64,000 bases of DNA from NCBI RefSeq assembly GCF_022581195.2, contig NC_061462.1, positions 5,890,001 to 5,954,000 of the forward strand, written 5' to 3'. Made by a program: the position numbers and the translations under genes. Each line of letters starts with the position of its first letter. The stretch's first letter is position 1. This DNA is from Helicoverpa zea. Taxonomy: Eukaryota > Arthropoda > Insecta > Lepidoptera > Noctuidae. Shown in pieces: positions 38,531 through 50,516 of the stretch. A model generated the notes under the pieces. The model did no database searches and had not been told where the DNA came from. It saw only the letters and a program-made list of their open reading frames with translations.

Positions 38531-41500
38531 TATTGACTAAATTAGTAGCGCTATATAGTAAACGAAACAACGGTCTTTCTGAACATATTATTATTTTAGT
38601 GTCGACGTCGCTATCTATTCGTTTGTTCCGCCTTTAGGTGGCCCCGCAAATTCCAATAATGCCGACAGCACCACTCGTAGCTCCGAATATAGCGTCTCGG
38701 CTGCAAATATTGTTCGTACCACACTTAGACGACCCAAGCAAAAATGGTTTTTGACTAAATTGATTTTCTGAAACCAAATAACGCCAGTGTGACCTCATTT
38801 ACTGTTTCTATATTCGTATATATTTCACAACATCGGGAATTAAAAATCGTAAGAAGTCAGTCGACGCTATTAAGAAACTGTTCATCAATTTTATGGACCC
38901 TAAATTTCTGGTGGTAGGAAACTGCCTCGAGGCATGCGACAATAAACCTGGCTGTCTGGTGACACCGCGACAATGAAGGACAATACTGATAGCTACACAC
39001 CTAATAGAAATAAATGAAGATAAACAAGGTAAAGTCTTTTCAATTGTTTATTTAAGTTCAATTAGTTATTCCAACTTTGTGCGAGAATATTACATTAATA
39101 ATTATTATCGCTAAAATTTATTGTTTCATTTTGTATCTGTTGAACTTTAAACCTGGTTAATGTGGCTGTAGATATACTTTATAAACATTAGCCTCTGAAG
39201 GTTTGCTCCAATTTCGTGTTAAGAGAATCGTCCCAATTAGACGCGGAGTTTTTCTCTCCGTAATTGTTAAGAAAACTTGTGTTACAATGGGACATTGGTT
39301 GGAGCCTTAACAAAACGTTCACCTCGTTGGCCCATTCTTATGGTAATTCGACCTCACTGTCACGCGACCTTCTGTCCACACCCCGATAATATGCAAATTA
39401 GTCCCCTCTATAAAGTGACCTGAAAACGCTTCCTCATTAAGTACATTTTGGATTCAGATGAATTCAGAAGCTAGATCATTTCTGAAGATACCTCGACTCA
39501 TAACATATCGTAAGACATCGTGTGGCCTACATTAAAAACATAATGTAAGAGCTTCATGAGTAAAATTTATGTCATCTGCGGTATAATATCAAATTTCATA
39601 GATACCCAAATGTTAGGTAAAAAAAGCCGGTTTTAATGGGTGAAACTTCAAGGGCCATTAGTGTAAAGCCTCGCGTCATTCTCCCCGTACAAACTCAAGC
39701 TTTTTACTGCAATAAACTTTCTGACAAGCCATTTGTGGCCGGAAAGTGTTCGCTGAAATTAATCACATGACCCACAACAGGCCTTGTTTACTCCTACCCC
39801 CACGACTCTTGATAACTTCTTTATTTCACTTGTGAATTAATGGCTGTCGTTCGCTCGCCGCTATAAAAGTACAATCCTGCGACATGTCTGTGTAGTTATG
39901 AAGTTTCCGTCGCCTCACCCAAGGCAATTTGAATGTACTAATTAAGATTCTCAATTTGAAGTTTTCATTGTTCTTTGTAGCTGAATCTCACAGTTAATTC
40001 AGCGAGACGTAAAATTATTCGAATCAAAGCAACTCGTGTCAGGCACACAACGTTTCTGTAGCATCGTGAAACAGATTGAGACTTTAAACTCTGAAATTTG
40101 AAATTTCTCTTCGATATTTAGTCTGCAATAAAACTCTAAAGTCACGTATTTAATTCAACTTTGTCGTCGAGATGCAAAATCACTGAAAATGATCACAATA
40201 CACAATAAAAGGAAAGTGAGACGAGAGTGTCACTACGACAAATAGACGACAGACACCGGTGAAAAGTTTAATTGTTCGAAAGTCTCTCTCTGGCAGTTAG
40301 GTACTCTATGGTCGCAGCAATTGTAGAATAGCATGCCTGCGGGTAGTTGAAGAGCGCGCTTAACTTAATCGGTTGAATTAATACAAAGTGGCTGTGAGTT
40401 CGCATATCTGACATTATTCTTACAAATTGGTAAAGAAGGCTGAAGTCAAGAACCCAAATCAAATAAACCGGATTAGGTCATCGCTTTACGGCGAGTGGAA
40501 GTGGCGGGTCATCTCGGAGGAAGCAATTCTCGTGGTCGTAGATTGAATGCAAAATTGGATGAGATCTCACTGTTTTTACTGTATGGATCCCGGGATTGTT
40601 ACGTACCAACTTCCCCGCGTTTTATTTTGTCGAGGGCACACATTGTTTGAATGGTTTGATTGAATGTGACAATAGTTATTGTAACTGACGCTTCGACTGC
40701 TTTCGGGTTTCTTATTCAACCGTTTTCTCGAGAGATAAATTTATTCCCTTCATATTGGATGTTTGACCGCTTTTTGGGCTTTGTAGTTAAAGATTGGAGA
40801 GAGAGAATTTTTATATTGAATCACGGATGATGTGACGAAATATTTGATCAATATATGAAATCTGAAGACATCGTATTTTTGTAAAAAGAAATATAAGTAT
40901 ACCAGGCCTCTTGTGTACAATTGAAAAATAAACTCCAACATAAATTGGGCACCTGCAATAACTATGCAATATATTTTGAGAACTCTAAATTCTATTGAAT
41001 CCGATGTCAATATTTCTAAAAATACAACTATATAAGAGAAATGTGTTCCGTACATTTGTTTTGCTTCGAACTGCAAAAGCTGGATTCTTATACCGTGCCG
41101 GCTGTAAAGGGGACTTGAAAACCGCTTTTCCATTTTCGAAGTTTACGAAAAATATTTATACATTCTTATGACAAAGGAGCGTTTGCCAACTCCCGTGAAC
41201 TTATGCCGCTAACAGAGCCAATCACATAGGTACCTGGTGCATGTAGTGCCGGGTGCGGGAGGTCAAGTGGCTTGCCGCACTTGCATAGGCCAATCGCAAT
41301 GTTACCTTGCATTCGCTGCTAACGAATTCTATTCACTAAATAATTAATAGGCCGCTTCACATGAATGAACTGCTTATTAACGTTATTTTTTATCGATGAT
41401 ATGATATGAACTCGATAGAAACATGTTAGTTCGATTTATATTTCAATTAATATTGGATTAAAAGGTGAGTAAACTATGGGTTAAAAGAGAATGTAATGCG

Positions 41501-42469
41501 ACTTTTAGAAAAAGAGGGTATTATCATCATATTTGTTATATGGGCTATAGATTCTAAAACAAAAAATAGCACTTCCAAACAAGACATAACTCAAAAGGAA
41601 TATAACGAAAGTAAATTTGCATGTTGGCAATGTTATTGGAATTGTGCAGGATTGCTCGCGTTTCTATTTACACAATATAACATTCGCTCGATTTTTTGAT
41701 TCCATTCGTTCCGTGCATGTTCATACTTTTGCATTCAGATTGGAAACTTTACAATTCTTCATACGGTAACGTGACAAAAGGGAGCTCAGTCAAAGGCGCG
41801 AGTCGTTTTGCGTCGTGTGACGTCACTGGCCGCGTCGCGTCTTCGCCGCCGCTTACCGCCTATCGGCTCGTCGCCCGCGTTTAGCACTTGCTCGAAAATC
41901 TCCAACAGACGCCAGCATTTTAAAAGTTTTGTTCTTATTTTTTAAATCTGCTTCTGTCAGGGAATGATTGTCGGTACAGGCTGTTTTTTATAACCACGAT
42001 TTAAAGATGTACACGTAGTTTGCTAAGCACGTTTAAATACAATTTTGTTTCACAAATTGTTGTAAATAAACCTAATAAGTAATGAAGCTGTTATCAATTT
42101 AATCGAAACTTGTTTTCGTGGAACGAGTTTGTTAGCCGTAGTTATAATGCTTCATACTATGATATAATTAAATGAGCTCAAAAGAGCAGACAATTTTTGA
42201 TAACTATGTAACTAGCAACCGGGTATCCTGTTGGAGCGTTAGTGAAATTTAATCAGTGCGCTTTAAGTATTACTCAGAATCGAAAAAGTGATTAAAATAG
42301 AATTTCGGGGAAAACTGAGTCTTCATTTTTAAGGATTTTGAAATTAAACGGAGTTATCATGTGCTTATTGCCTAGAAACCAGAAATTTGAAGTTATTAGA
42401 GTATAAAGTTATTAAAGCGAACATGAGAAACCTTAATAGTGGAACAAGTTTTAATATTATAGTATACTA
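38531..42469. other. segment between the two facing Helitrons
   Basis: About 3.9 kb of mostly AT-rich intron DNA with no recognised gene. The CpG-rich patch at 41770-41890 is listed separately. ORFs at 40750-41133 (minus, 127 codons) and 41496-41699 have chance-like composition. Confidence 0.5.
41770..41890. promoter_or_regulatory. CpG-rich patch with a perfect CRE (TGACGTCA)
   Basis: A short CpG-rich island containing TGACGTCA at 41818-41825, the palindromic binding site of CREB/ATF-type bZIP proteins, followed by GCGTCGCGTCTTCGCCGCCG. It could be an enhancer or minor promoter inside the neural-gene intron. The assignment rests on motif and composition only. Confidence 0.25.
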
Positions 42470-45318
42470 CTAGCTGTTGCCCGCAACTTCGTCTGCGTGG
42501 GCAATATAGAATCGTCAAAATACTACTTATCCCGTAGGTGCATTCTTTCACGTGACAGTATAATTAGGATTAGCACTTAGCAGTCGCATAGATTCATTGA
42601 TCAAGGTTGTGTTGTGGATGTGACCATTTATCTAAACAAAAGAAGTAAAGTTTGTGTCGTTGTTCAGCCAATTTGGAAAATTATTACGTATGGTGCGTAA
42701 GTAATTTTCACAGGAAACAGCTATAATCTATGTCTACATGCTTTGAGTCTGACAAAGCTGTCATTTGTACATTTTCTGCAGCTGCTGTGACTAATCAGAA
42801 GCCAGAAAGTCTGTCAGTCTTACCATAATATGGATATCGTCTTGTGTAGTTGACTGGATTGTAGATAGGTAGTCGCTCCAAGCAAAATATTGGTACTCAA
42901 ACAGATTCGGTGACTGGAAGCCAACACCAACATAGTTGGGGAATAGCTGGATGGATGATAAAATGAGTCATCATCATCAGAAGGCGCATAGGGTAGGATA
43001 GTTTCACTTACTTACTCATGGTAAGGCTGACCCCACATTAGGCGTGCGCGATCCTCGGGCGTGTGAGTAGCGCGGGCGTCGCGAGCGCGCTGCGTGAACG
43101 TCGCGTTTTGCTGCCCTGCGGCATTTGCAGCGCGCTCGCGGCGCGATGTGAAGAGTGCAAGCGACGCGCTCGCGGCGAGCACGCGGCACTCGAGTTGCGT
43201 TCTTACCCCTTCGCCTGCTATCCCCGCCGTCCGCTAAACGCCTTAGCAGTTAAACGTCAAGGAGAGCGGCGCGTGCGCGCCGCGAGCGCGCCGCGAGCGC
43301 GCTGCAAATGCCGCAGGGCAGCAAAACGCGACGCTCACGCAACGCGCTCGCGACGCACGCGCTGCGCCCGCGCTACTCACACGCCCGAAGATCGCGCACG
43401 CCTAATGTGGGGGAGGCCTAAGCCGGGACTCCAGCGAAATGTTTGCATTAGTTCACGAATAGGCAAAATGTACGTATCTGTGAGAGTCCACTTCATGTGT
43501 TCGTACTGTAGTTTTGCCAAGATTTTCAGAATGTACGCTCGCAATTTGTCATTTCTTGGTGGAGCCAGCAAATCAAAAGAAACATAAGTGTTGTATACTG
43601 TGCGTCACTACCGCACACCGGGAAAATTTCGCTCTTGCGGAGGACGTTTATATACCATATTTTGTGTCACACGTAAACAGGACGACAGTAAGTATCCACC
43701 GAAACACTTTCAAAGATCTGATGAACGAACAAATCAGACCTGACTTGGTCACCTGGGGCCAATCAGAGCTCTATGAAGCGATAATACGCTTTGGCTCCTA
43801 CTGTTATTGTGGTTTCTGAAAATTTATTCACCTCATTCAACGATGAATGTAATTCTGATGGTACTATTAAGAACACTTGCTTAGCGCAGAAGCTGACGTT
43901 GGCAGGTCAACTCTTTTGACTTCTCGAATAGGATACCATTGGTTTTTGTGCAATGCACACCTGCAATGCATTCTGGATTAGGATAGGATATAGGTGGATA
44001 GGATTTGCAACAGAGAACAATTCTGTCTTTGTGATTAAATGACATCAAACGTGGTTTTATATAAAAGGTGTTTTTTAGGGTTTTAGACTTGGCTCGGGTC
44101 TTACTGAGACTGTTCGTAATCGTGAACAGTGTATTTGCGATCAGAAGTTGAAAGTAAGCATGTCTCTGGTATGCGGCGCGTAATTTGTACGTTTTCAGAC
44201 GCATAAAGCATTTTACGTGTGTATGGTATTAAATAGAGAGAGCTCCCATTTCTTATCTGCACTTTGTATCTGGGCTTGTTTTTAAAGCTACAGAATCCTA
44301 CATTACCTTCCTCACGCTTAGCAGCGCTTGCGAGAGATAGATCCTCATTTCTTCTAGGATTAAGTTTACATATTTTGCATCAGAAAAAATAATTAAGGTC
44401 TACTTAATACTACTCACTCAAAGTAATTTGTTTTAAGGCCACCACATTAGTGGAAGATAAGCTAAACTATGTTTATGAAAAAATCCTGATATGAACTCCA
44501 TCTGTAACTTTAAATGATAATTAATTGTTCCACTAAAGTAATCATTTTTGACATAATGTTCAAAAAATAATTTAGATGGCACCGTTTTAAATTTGGCTGA
44601 GAACTATTAATTTTCTTTTCATCAAGGTAATAATTATTAGTTGGACTTTGATGTGGCACGGCAAACTGACAAACACTATTGAAATGTCTATCGAAAAATT
44701 ACACTACGTGTTAAAATATGGTGAATTACGGAAAATACACAACTCCATCTGTTGAAATAATAATCCTCTATAAAGAATGTATGGTAATATTGTCATTTAC
44801 CACCTCGCTCCTTTGACAAATTGGATGTATTTTATTTACCACAGATGGAGCTACTTTAAGCTTGGCTAAACAAAATTTTCATTTTTTTTTTCTTCCGAAG
44901 TTACTTATAAAGGTGTGATTTTCTGTGTAAAGATTGATAATAATAGGCCGATCAACTAATATAAGTACAACATTCAAATGTACAGTTTTGACAAATAGAT
45001 TGCGTGTCGTAATATTTTACATCTTGAATTCACAAAATTAATCATATCTTTTGATAGAGTGAATCGATTTCGATGAAACAAAAACTAAGTAATACCCCAA
45101 GTTACGTAGAATTTTTGTATATAAGCATTGTCTGCATTTAATTCGTAGATTTTACGTGAATCCCGAACAAACAAACAGATAAACAGACAAACAGACAAAA
45201 ATAACAAAAATGATGGAAATGGGTTCTGTTAGTTATCCTTTAACATGCTGGCTATTTTTTTTGTCAATTTCTTCAATGTACAAAAATTACTTTTCTACAG
45301 ATTTATTATATGTATAGA
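42470..45318 (-). mobile_element. non-autonomous Helitron, copy 2 (inverted)
   Basis: Exact inverted counterpart of copy 1. On the minus strand it starts TCTATAC at 45318 after an A and ends GGGCAACAGCTAG at 42470 before a T. The length is also 2,849 bp, so every position maps to copy 1 by the constant sum 81000. All long ORFs are identical in the two copies, including the 174-, 107- and 101-codon frames. The 3' ends of the two copies face each other across 3.9 kb. This indicates very recent transposition, or a duplication or assembly palindrome. Confidence 0.9.
43022..43421. mobile_element. GC-rich MITE nested in Helitron copy 2
   Basis: Mirror image of the MITE at 37579-37978, with the same TAA/TTA flanks and inverted ends. 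It was inside the Helitron before the Helitron was copied. Confidence 0.75.
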
Positions 45319-47249
45319 TTGAAATTAATTGATTGCTTCTTTGTAAAGATTTGCATTATTTTATATAATTGACCCAATATCTTCTTTCATTACTTCACGT
45401 ACTTTATTTAGTATGATAACAGTTTGATATAGGTATCATAGGTACATACATACCTAGGTGTATCTAAGTTATATTTTGGTTTATTCACGTCTACGAAATA
45501 TTTTCTAGCTTACCTACGAACTTTAGAAGACTGTTCTAGAATTGAAAAATTCAGTAAACTTCATTATAACACCGAATAAAAAGCATTGTTTCAGGCGTGC
45601 AGAGAGTAAAGTTTATCCTATAGAGAGCAGCATCTATTAATTTTTGTTAACTGAAATTCTATTCGCAACTTTGCACTCGAAATAATTTTTCTACGTTGAA
45701 GTTGGCGGCTATTATTTGCCCAGTTTATTTTTCTCCAAGTATGAGAGCCCTAGAGTTGAACACACAGTCTGTGTTCAAGTGAGCCGCTTGGCTGCGCAGC
45801 CCCGGCGCACCAAAGCTAATATAAACTGTATGTGACGGACTGTATTCTTTCAACCATAGCGCCAGCAATAACTGCACAGCTTTACTAAATGTAAAAGGAT
45901 TTAGGCTGGATACAACATTAAATTGAACCAATATTTCTTTACTTCATTGCTCTATTCTTATAAGCTCATGTCTGATAGAAAATTAATCTAATACATCGCA
46001 GATTTTTGGAGTAACCTATTTCATAACTCTAATAGCGGCTTTTAGGGATGCGCCGCTATTTTTTCATAAAAACGTCATGACGCATGGCCGCCATAAGTTT
46101 GCCCAGAAAAGAGCGGAGAGAGCTGGATCCATGTAATTAGACGCTACGAAGATTTATGTTACGGAAATTCCCAAATTCTTTTAAATTTTTGGCTGCGACA
46201 CGTGCTTCTTCTTAAAACACTTTTCCTTGGTAAAAACTTATTGCTTTTAATAAGTTTTAATACCAGGCTATTTTACAGCAGAATGTCTTTTACATGCTGT
46301 CGAGTGTTTTAATTACACCCAATTATAAATAAGGGCTATTTTTTTTACTTTTTGTAGTCGTCGTGTTGGTAGTTGTTAGGTTAAAGTAATACCAGACTCG
46401 AATCGTGTAACGAATCCCGCATATCTACTGGGAAAGTTCCCAAACGCCTGGGTTTGAACTAAGAGCTAAAGCTTCTAGATCAACTACAACTTACTTAAGA
46501 CAACTTCTGATACAAATACGAACATTATCTGCGTCCAATTTCGTTAAGCGAGGGGAAAAAGGTAAGAAAATGTATGAACTCCGTGTTTATTTGGGGCCGC
46601 TTTATTTCCATCGTCCTTTGGGGGCTCGCTTCATGTATCACTGCAGACGTCAGCCCTGGGTTAATTGTCTACGTGCGTTTTCAGCTGAATTCGTCACGTT
46701 CACTCGTTCACATCCCTATCGCAGTTTAGCCTCGTACTAATAAACGTTTTCTAAATCGAGCGCCCGATGTTACATCTACGAATATTCTGTATCAATATTT
46801 GTCTTTCTCTCTTTGTTCATATTCAATACGAAATTGTCTCTTGAATCTAGATATTAATCTGTGATATTTCAGACATGAAATTTCCAGCAATTTGAGAAGT
46901 TTGTAGCATATTTTTGTACATAATTTCGTAGGCGTGTACGCCACCAGCTGACAATATAGGAATCCTAAATGTGTGGGGTGGTGTGTGAACGTTTATTTAT
47001 TTACGTTAGGGATTTACTTTAAAACGGCTTTGGCACTGGAACAGAACGTTGACACACAACAGCTAATACATACAAATTAAACTTCATTAATATTCTTGTA
47101 GGATGTAATAATATTATCAAATATCATAATGGTTTGTAAATAAAATATAATAGACCGGAAAACCATTAAATAAATCTTTGTGTTTAAAGGTTAGGTACAT
47201 TAAACATGTGGACTTTGGCTTTATGTAAATGTCGGAAACTGATTGATTT
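45319..47249. other. intron 1 segment with two hairpins, no gene seen
   Basis: AT-rich DNA. Two perfect 9-bp-arm hairpins occur: TTGAACACA / TGTGTTCAA with a 5-nt loop (about 45758-45780) and AATAGCGGC / GCCGCTATT with a 12-nt loop (about 46031-46060). No coding region recognised. Confidence 0.5.
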
Positions 47250-47393
47250 ATCAAATCAAATCAAATCAAATCATCTTTATTCTCAGGCATCAAAGGCCCA
47301 TAGATAAATACCTTAAAACTAGCATACATATGATATACAAAATTGTTAGTAAATAAAAACTTAAAACTATGTTAGTAGCACTTCACTTATGCA

Positions 47394-47607
47394 CTATGTC
47401 ACTGTGCGGTCCTGTGGCACTTGTCCGCGGAAGCGACGGAACACCACGTCCTGTGGCCAGAAGTTTTCGTCCAACACGAGGTGCAGGAAACACGTCGGCA
47501 CTCGCACCACGAACGCCTTGAAATTGGCGTTATGGCGCGACTCCAGCAGCTGCACTCTCGGGGCGTACTTCAGCTTCTGACGCACGTACTCTACGATGTC
47601 CTCCGCC
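47394..47607 (-). pseudogene. LINE ORF1-type protein, C-terminal 67 codons (displaced)
   Basis: After the duplicated target GGCGGAGGAC the minus-strand frame gives IVEYVRQKLKYAPRVQLLES, then NFKAFVVRVP, then LDENFWPQDVVFRRFRG and a TAG stop at 47394. It is the missing end of the RRM-like domain begun at 50517. Removing the insert with one target copy keeps the frame exactly (313 plus 67 codons). So this is one gene cut in two, not two fragments. The plus-strand ORFs here are shadows. Confidence 0.8.
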
Positions 47608-47773
47608 AGGCCCGCCGTAAGCGGGCGTGCAAGGCGTGCACCGCACGCGGGCGGCACGTTCTAGGGGGCGGCAAATCGAGCGACTTCATATTTAAAAAAT
47701 ACAATATCTTTTTACCAATGATTTGATTTCAATATTTCCGAATACAACAATAGCGCTAAGAATAAAACTTACA

Positions 47774-47866
47774 CTGCCGGTTTCAGTTGCATCTGTTGAA
47801 AGATCATTATCAAAATTAAAAATTCTTAAAAATGATTTAAGATCAACCAGTAGAGTATTTGCATGA
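47774..47866 (+). pseudogene. hAT-type transposase dimerisation-domain remnant
   Basis: Thirty codons, LPVSVASVERSLSKLKILKN then DLRSTSRVFA and a stop, match the conserved C-terminal hAT dimerisation motif (LPV-x-VAS-x-ERSFS-x-LK) seen in zinc-finger MYM-type transposase-derived proteins. Only this piece survives. No zinc finger or catalytic residues are visible nearby. Confidence 0.65.
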
Positions 47867-47902
47867 GGCAAATCATACGGCGTAATTAAACCACAATTAC
47901 GT

Positions 47903-48275
47903 TATAAAAATAATGGCGTCCACGGCCGATTTCGGCCACGGCGGCTGTTCTCATTTAAGGACATCAGCCAGCTGCGCAGGACATATTATAGTGCACAAGC
48001 ATTTGCGCAGACACAGGTGCACTCCCTATTCCTTCACTCTCATAACCCGATGGGACGGCAATCCGACACGACCGGAAAGAGATCAGGCGCAGGACCGACA
48101 TTTACGTGCTCTCCGATGCACGGGTGAATCAATCACCAACTTCCAGACTACGGGCTGCTTTGTGAAAGTTTATGAAAACCCACAAAGCGATTTCGGCCCG
48201 ACCCGGGAATCGAACCCGAGACCTCGTGCTCAGCAGCCGCGCTTGCGACCACTAGACCAACGAGGCAGTCAAATT
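47903..48275 (-). mobile_element. tRNA-derived SINE
   Basis: Minus-strand head GCCTCGTTGGTCTAGTGGTC carries an A box (48249-48259), and GGTTCGATTCC is a B box (48206-48216). This is the RNA polymerase III promoter of a tRNA-like 5' region. The body contains CGGGTTATGAGAGTGAAGGA and GTGCACTATAATATGTCCTG, and ends near the GGCCGTGGACGCCATTATT at 47905, as in common lepidopteran SINEs. It is not a functional tRNA. The plus-strand ORF over it is a shadow. Confidence 0.88.
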
Positions 48276-48995
48276 TATTATTATTAAATATTATAAATGT
48301 ATGTCTCTTCCAGACCTCGGGACTACAGAGTCCCGGATTTTTGGGAGGCGAACGTGGGGCCGAAGCCAACACGCTGAAGCCCTTTTGAGACAACTTTAAT
48401 GAAATGGCGACACAAAACCGACGATTATCCCTGTATACACTATAGAAATGTACCCAAGGACAATTCCCGGTTCTGTGCTATACTATTGCTAACTGTGGAT
48501 GAAAACTACTTGGGCTATTGTGATGGGATGCTAATGGACTGGGAATGGGGATAACTATGGGAACTATGGCACCTGCCGATGACAATGTATTAAAACATGT
48601 AAAAATGGCAGGTGGAGACTCGCCACCTCACTTACTGGGCCCCCGGGAATCAGTCGCTAAATTGCAACAAGGGGGCAACAGGTACATGAGGGGCTGAAGG
48701 GTGAGGATACCTCGGCGGACTTTAAACGCAGATCACGCGCTCCCTGTGGGTCCAGCATCACCGGCCCACTCGCTACTTACCACGAGGCACCTACCCTCCG
48801 AGCTAACCCTGCTCTAGCGACTCCACTCTGACCGGCCGATGAAGGCAAGCCAAGAGGCGGGAGACCTATCCCCCGTCATTCTTCGCTCCGGCAGGCCGGA
48901 GATGGGGCACAGTATACTCTCCCTGGAGCACTCGGATATATGGCCCCGCGGGGTCGCTACTCCCCGTCATCCGCCTCAGATGCCCTGCGGGGCTT
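48276..48995 (-). mobile_element. LINE 3' untranslated region, 5'-truncated
   Basis: On the minus strand this includes GACTGATTCCCGGGGGCCCA, then GGGACTCTGTAGTCCCGAGG, and ends in a TAATAATAA tail at about 48280. I remember this as the 3' region of an abundant lepidopteran non-LTR element. It has no RT sequence left. The tail abuts the SINE head with no spacer. Confidence 0.6.
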
Positions 48996-49337
48996 ATTAA
49001 ATATATTATTATAAAAATATTTAAAAAAAAAATAGATGAGTAGATTAGCAATAAACAGAAAAAGCCGCCCTCGCTTTGGTCGTATCCCGTCAATTTTGAT
49101 GGTTTACTCTTTGCATCCCCAAAAAAGTTCGCTCGCGGCTCCATCTTAGATAGGTATCACAGATTATCTTTGTTTAATTCTATTCCGAAAAAATAAATAA
49201 TAGTTAAAAAAAACAAAAAAACACGCTTTTTATAGAAAAACGAACTAAAAAATAGAAAATAAATTTTAATGAATTTAAATTAAGAAAACAGTGTTAAAAA
49301 TTTCAATGAATATAAATTAATAATAGTGTGAATACAA

Positions 49338-49477
49338 AAAAATATTAAAAAAAAAGCGTGGGGTGCATGGTGTCAATAGTTATAAATATTTTATTGACAG
49401 ATATGAGTACAGTGATTTTCATTTCGATAATATCTTAAATAGCACCCCACGCTTTTTTTAAATATTTTTTTTTTTGT
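49338..49477. repeat. small inverted-repeat element (MITE-like)
   Basis: GCGTGGGGTGC at 49356-49366 and its complement GCACCCCACGC at 49442-49452, each continued outward by A or T runs, enclose 75 bp. It may fold as a hairpin. Confidence 0.6.
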
Positions 49478-49595
49478 GTGTTTGAGTGTTTTGGGAAGTC
49501 GGTTTATTTTTTTTGTAAAAAGGTTATTTATTTAAAGCTTTTCAGTGATACGAATAGTTGTCACTATCCATACAAGTGGGAAGTTCTCATCAATA

Positions 49596-49960
49596 CAAAG
49601 AATATAAGTCCAAACGAGGTATTTTACATATTCAGTTATTGAGTTCCCTCGACTTTCTCTGGTCTCCATCATCAGGTCAGCTCCAAACCTTCACTGTTGC
49701 AAAGGTCTTGTCAATACAAATAATTTAAGCCCAAACACGAGGTAGTTTACATATTCAGTTGTCGAGTTCCCTCGACCCTCTCTGGTCTCCATCATCAGGT
49801 CAGCTTCAAATCTTCACAGTTGAATAGTGCTTTTAGACGTACACCTGAGTGTCAAGTTTTTACCCTATGTATGCCTACAACTTTTGAAGGTTGCCCTCGA
49901 TTTCTCAGGGTTCCATCATCAGATCCTGACCTGATGAATATGGGACCAACTGGCAGCTAT
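49596..49960. repeat. 123-125-bp tandem repeat, three units
   Basis: GAGTTCCCTCGAC...GGTCTCCATCATCAGGTCAG occurs at about 49641 and 49764, with a diverged third unit (GCCCTCGATTTCTCAGGGTT) near 49890. This is part of a lepidopteran repeat followed by GGGAAGTCGGTTAAAAATGG. Confidence 0.7.
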
Positions 49961-50516
49961 TCCGAGTCGAACAAAAAAAGAATCACGTAAATCGGTCTAT
50001 AAACCTCGGAGTAATCGATGTGTATGTGTAACCTCCTCCTTTTTGGGAAGTCGGTTAAAAATGGAATAATTTTATCAAATTAGTGTATTGTCATCGGTCC
50101 TCAATAAATCTACAAAGTTTGAACGAAATCTGGCCGTTTAAAGTGGGTCAAAATCGCGCCCAAAGAAGTCGGTTACAAACAAACATACAGGTGAAGCTAA
50201 TAAAAAGCGTGTAAAAACGTTTTTCGCGCACGTCCGTTGTGGCTTTTTGTTCATTTTGGCTTTTTATGACATGATATACTTCATGAAAACTCTAAGGAAA
50301 AAATCGCGCTCGCTTCGCTCGCGACTCCATATACATTTGCACTTCATTTCTGTACATATCTTACTATTCGACTTTGTTTTGTTAATTTACAGTCGTTTTT
50401 TTTTTGTGTCTTTATACTGAACATTTTTTGCGCTCGCTTCGCTCGCGCTTCCTTGTAGTCGTAGGGCGGTATAATCAGTTTTGCACGCGGGCGAACTAAC
50501 AGCTAGCGGCGGGCCT

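Noticed and set aside
48200..48275. tRNA gene (A and B boxes present)
   Set aside because: The tRNA-like head continues into a SINE body ending near 47905, and the cloverleaf is not complete.
47913..48287. 124-codon plus-strand ORF
   Set aside because: It is the antisense of the SINE.
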